From Symbiodinium sp. CCMP2592 (Eukaryota > Sar > Dinophyceae > Suessiales > Symbiodiniaceae): DNA of 64,000 bases. The stretch covers positions 929,420 through 993,419 of the forward strand of contig CAJNDT010006124.1 in the NCBI GenBank assembly GCA_905221615.1, read 5' to 3'. The position numbers and the translations under genes were made by a program. The notes below the pieces were generated by a model. The model saw only the letters and a list, made by a program, of their open reading frames with translations. It was not told the DNA's origin and did not search any database. Position 1 is the first letter of the stretch. Each line of letters starts with the position of its first letter. This document shows, in pieces, positions 61,603 to 64,000 of this stretch.

Positions 61603-61732
61603 TACTTGGAGGTTCATGGGACTTAGTAAGTTTAAGTACAGTTATAAGTACCTTAACTGGGGTTATAAGTACTTATAAGTATAGTTACCTTAATTATAAC
61701 CCGGGTTACTAAGTCCCATGAACCTCTAAGTA
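61603..61732. mobile_element. Family B element
   Basis: TACTTGGAGGTTCATGGGAC faces AAGTCCCATGAACCTCTAAG. A second right end lies at 61811-61839 after a short CCCTAAA insert. Confidence 0.85.
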
Positions 61733-61839
61733 CACCCTAAACCCTAAACCCTATAGATCCCTTTAAGGAACCCTTATAGATCCCTTTAAAGGGAACCCTA
61801 AAGGAACCCTAGTTACTAAGTCCCATGAACCTCCAAGTA

Positions 61840-61908
61840 AGGCCCGTGCAAGATACCAGGCTTGGCTCAGCGGCCCTGCCTGTGCCGGGCCCGAAGGCAT
61901 CCCATGGC
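61840..61908 (+). CDS. Candidate short exon after a family B element
   Basis: After CCAAGTAAG| the frame reads ARARYQAWLSGPACAGPEGI then PWL and meets CTTAG|GGG. GC-rich and protein-like but short. Confidence 0.2.
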
Positions 61909-61939
61909 TTAGGGGTGCCTGAACCCCTGAACCCTCAGC

Positions 61940-62035
61940 CTACCTCAACCCTGAAGGACCTAGTGTTGTAAGGACTTATAGAAGGAAATCATAATAAGGA
62001 ACCCTAAAAAGGTAGGCTATTCAGGGTTAAGGTAT
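61940..62035. mobile_element. Family M element, copy 2
   Basis: TCAACCCTGAAGGACCTAG faces AGGTAGGCTATTCAGGGTT; the interior matches 14410-14445. Confidence 0.8.
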
Positions 62036-62602
62036 CCCTAAACCCCATTTTCCGTCGAGGATTTGAGGGTCTTAGAATGTCTTAAACAATAAAGGGGCCT
62101 TAACTCCAAAAAACGTATCCTTTTAAGGTCTTAGATGAGGAAGTTCAGCAGCCCGAAAGAGGTGGGTTTGGTAGGGTTCAGGTAGATTTGGGGGGAAGTA
62201 TATAGGATCTCTGTTGTTTTGTTAGGGTTTTACAAAATCATAGTGTGTTAAGATGGAGGACTTTGCTCAACGTAGGGTTTGGGTTTGGGGCTGCCGTCAC
62301 GGACCCAAGGTCTCAATTTGCGGGGGGGTTTAGGGTTTATAGGGTTTAGGGCTGTTCTTTCTGATCGAAGTTACCTGTCACTGCGAAACGACTTGCACCT
62401 GCAATGCCTTCCACCAGCATGTCATGAACATGGTGACAATGTCAAGTCGAGCAACCCTAGAACCGTAAACCTTAAAAACCTTAAATCCCAAACCCTAAGC
62501 CCTAGAACCCAAAGCCCTGAACCGTAGCACGTCAGACCTCTTTGGATACTGGCCTCGAAGCCAAATCAGGCTACAGCTTCGTGAGGTCCGTGAATATTAA
62601 TC

Positions 62603-62707
62603 TGGGAGTTACCGAAAATTAGGGGTACCTTTTTGGGGGGTCCTTAGAATAAGGATCCTACTATTTAGGGTACTATATAAGGGTCCCGCTATTTTCGGAA
62701 ACTCCCA
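62603..62707. mobile_element. Family C element
   Basis: TGGGAGTTACCGAAAATTAG faces CTATTTTCGGAAACTCCCA. Confidence 0.9.
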
Positions 62708-62724
62708 TATTCAGATCATCCCAG

Positions 62725-62830
62725 AAGGTCCACGTATACTACCATGATGGAATCAGGTCCACAAAGACCATCTTATTGTGATTTTGGGGAGCTAATTCCA
62801 CAATAGTAGTATATATGGAACCGCTTGGTA
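62725..62830. mobile_element. Lone inverted-repeat element
   Basis: GGTCCACGTATACTACCATG faces AGTAGTATATATGGAACC with mismatches; CACAATA/TATTGTG pairs inside. Confidence 0.5.
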
Positions 62831-63380
62831 ATTTTGACTTTACTCCCCAAGAGTTGACATGGGTTTATAGTAGAATCAGAAGATCGGATAGTACTTCTTT
62901 TGAGAAGCGTGTCCACCTTCGTGCTGGGGTGCAGGGACCATTCGCAGACTCCCAGCTGCCCAACCCAGAGCCCTAAATCCTAAATCTGCACACGTTACAA
63001 CCCTGATAACCTTACAATGTACAGCACCTCAACCCTCAACCCCAAACCCTAACTTAAAAAAATACCACCCCCAAATATCAGCTGCTTCGAGAACGCAGGA
63101 GCTGCTTTTGTCGGCAGGCGTGTCTTCGCTGAAAATGGCTCTTTTGGCTTTCGCTGCAAGTGATTTACCGTAACAGCAGGGTTCAGTGTTTACGGTTTGG
63201 GGGTGTAGGGCTCAAGGTTTAGGGTTTTAGAGTTTAGGGGTTTAGGGTTCAAAGCTTTAGGGTTGAGGTTTATTTCGGATCAAGGGGTTTGTCTGAGTAT
63301 CCTGGAGCCATAAGATTGAGGACGGGCCCTTAACCCGCCACCCCAAAATCTCAAAGCCACTCATCCCTACGCCCACAGTA

Positions 63381-63493
63381 CTAGGATGCCCAGTAGTGCC
63401 CTTACTCCCTTCTTCGTAGTCCTAGGTTCCTTGTAAAGTTACCACACATCAAAAAGGGATCCCTTTTTATTCCCATGTTACTGGGCATCCTAG
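63381..63493. mobile_element. Family A element with AGTA duplication
   Basis: CTAGGATGCCCAGTAGTGCC faces ATGTTACTGGGCATCCTAG; AGTA on both sides. Confidence 0.9.
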
Positions 63494-63565
63494 AGTACCA
63501 AACCTCCTGGAGCCCCGGAATATAAGGCGAAGATCCTTATGGAAACCTTCCCCAAACCATCTGGG

Positions 63566-63712
63566 GTAGGATCATGGGCACTTAGTAAGCAAGTAAAGCG
63601 CAGTTGTAAGTATCTTCATGGGCTCATAAGTTCTAAGGTATAAGCTATTACAAGTATGGTTCTGTTATTTCAAACTCTGAGTAGTAAGTCCACCACCCTT
63701 TGAGTTGTCAAG
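63566..63712. mobile_element. Family B-like element, diverged
   Basis: GGATCATGGGCACTTAGTAAG faces GAGTAGTAAGTCCACCACCC, with TAAGTAT/CATAAGT repeats. Confidence 0.55.
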
Positions 63713-63718
63713 CCCTTA

Positions 63719-63835
63719 AAGCTTGGTCGTTGCCAAGGTCGCCGACGGAGGGGTTGCGCTGCAATACAAGACTGCCGAGGCTGTCTCCACAAGGGCCTCA
63801 TATATGTCAGGATTTCACACAAGGGATGGGATGTG
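63719..63835 (+). CDS. Candidate exon (VVAKV repeat-type domain)
   Basis: After CTTAAAG| the frame reads LVVAKVADGGVALQYKTAEA and continues to a stop near 63842. It resembles AGFVVAKVTAVAEDGSFVVK at 34222, so the two may be paralogous exons. The 3' boundary is uncertain. Confidence 0.35.
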
Positions 63836-64000
63836 TAAAATTTGAGGGTTTTGGGGGTTCTAGTATTCTGTGTGGCAAGCGTTAGCCAGCTGTTCCGACC
63901 TCTTGTTTACACCCTGTTGCTCTGAAGCCACCCAACCCTCCGCTCCCAATTGTTTCCAGATTGTTTTTCAGATTGGCTTTTCTCGTAAAGGCGCGAGGAA

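Overview
The window looks like nuclear DNA of a dinoflagellate, probably a Symbiodiniaceae-type alga. Five things point there: TTTAGGG-type telomeric heptamers scattered all through the interior, a ubiquitin-like plus RCC1-repeat protein of the kind expanded in these algae, a split gene carrying the motifs FVSHSWSD and VDKFCIDQ that I recall from dinoflagellate proteins, apparent GA-AG and GC-AG introns beside GT-AG ones, and a very high density of short inverted-repeat elements. I see no bacterial operons, rRNA, tRNA, CRISPR array or viral gene. The organism assignment is inference.

Only one gene is read with high confidence: an uninterrupted 483-residue RCC1-repeat protein at 12135-13586. 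Second is a TIR-like domain in two exons (37051-37175 and 37706-37856). Third is a membrane-protein gene in at least four exons (30629-31552). Below these is a series of short exon candidates whose frames stay open when a neighbouring inverted-repeat element is removed at plausible splice sites: 7262-7688, 9451-9875, 14053-14325, 15695-16023, 16553-16851, 26893-27343, 56606-56851 and 59962-60365. Short open frames occur often by chance, so single-exon candidates are scored low. Nearly all the better candidates lie on the + strand, as expected for the one-way gene clusters of dinoflagellates.

Layout. 1-3.9 kb: telomere-like repeats, CA/TG and TA microsatellites, a possible first exon. 3.9-5.1 kb: a tandem array with a 281-bp higher-order period. 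5.3-10.7 kb: exon candidates, a long CTA microsatellite, two copies of an element family that makes 8-bp target duplications. 11-14 kb: the RCC1 gene. 14-20 kb: exon pairs interrupted by elements, between telomere-like blocks including 13 perfect TTTAGGG copies. 20-26 kb: mostly non-coding, inverted-repeat elements, one coiled-coil exon. 26-38 kb: the richest coding stretch. 38-64 kb: elements, microsatellites, poly-C/poly-G tracts and isolated exon candidates, with nested elements at 57.1-57.6 kb.

The main biological signal is a large population of short (about 60-230 bp) terminal-inverted-repeat elements in at least 20 families. Several look like introners, meaning transposable elements that act as introns. 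The families differ in target duplication (TA, TTAA, 4 bp, 8 bp) and in implied splice sites (GT-AG, GC-AG, GA-AG), and some are nested. Introners have been described in dinoflagellates; the family-by-family splice and duplication signatures here are what merits checking.
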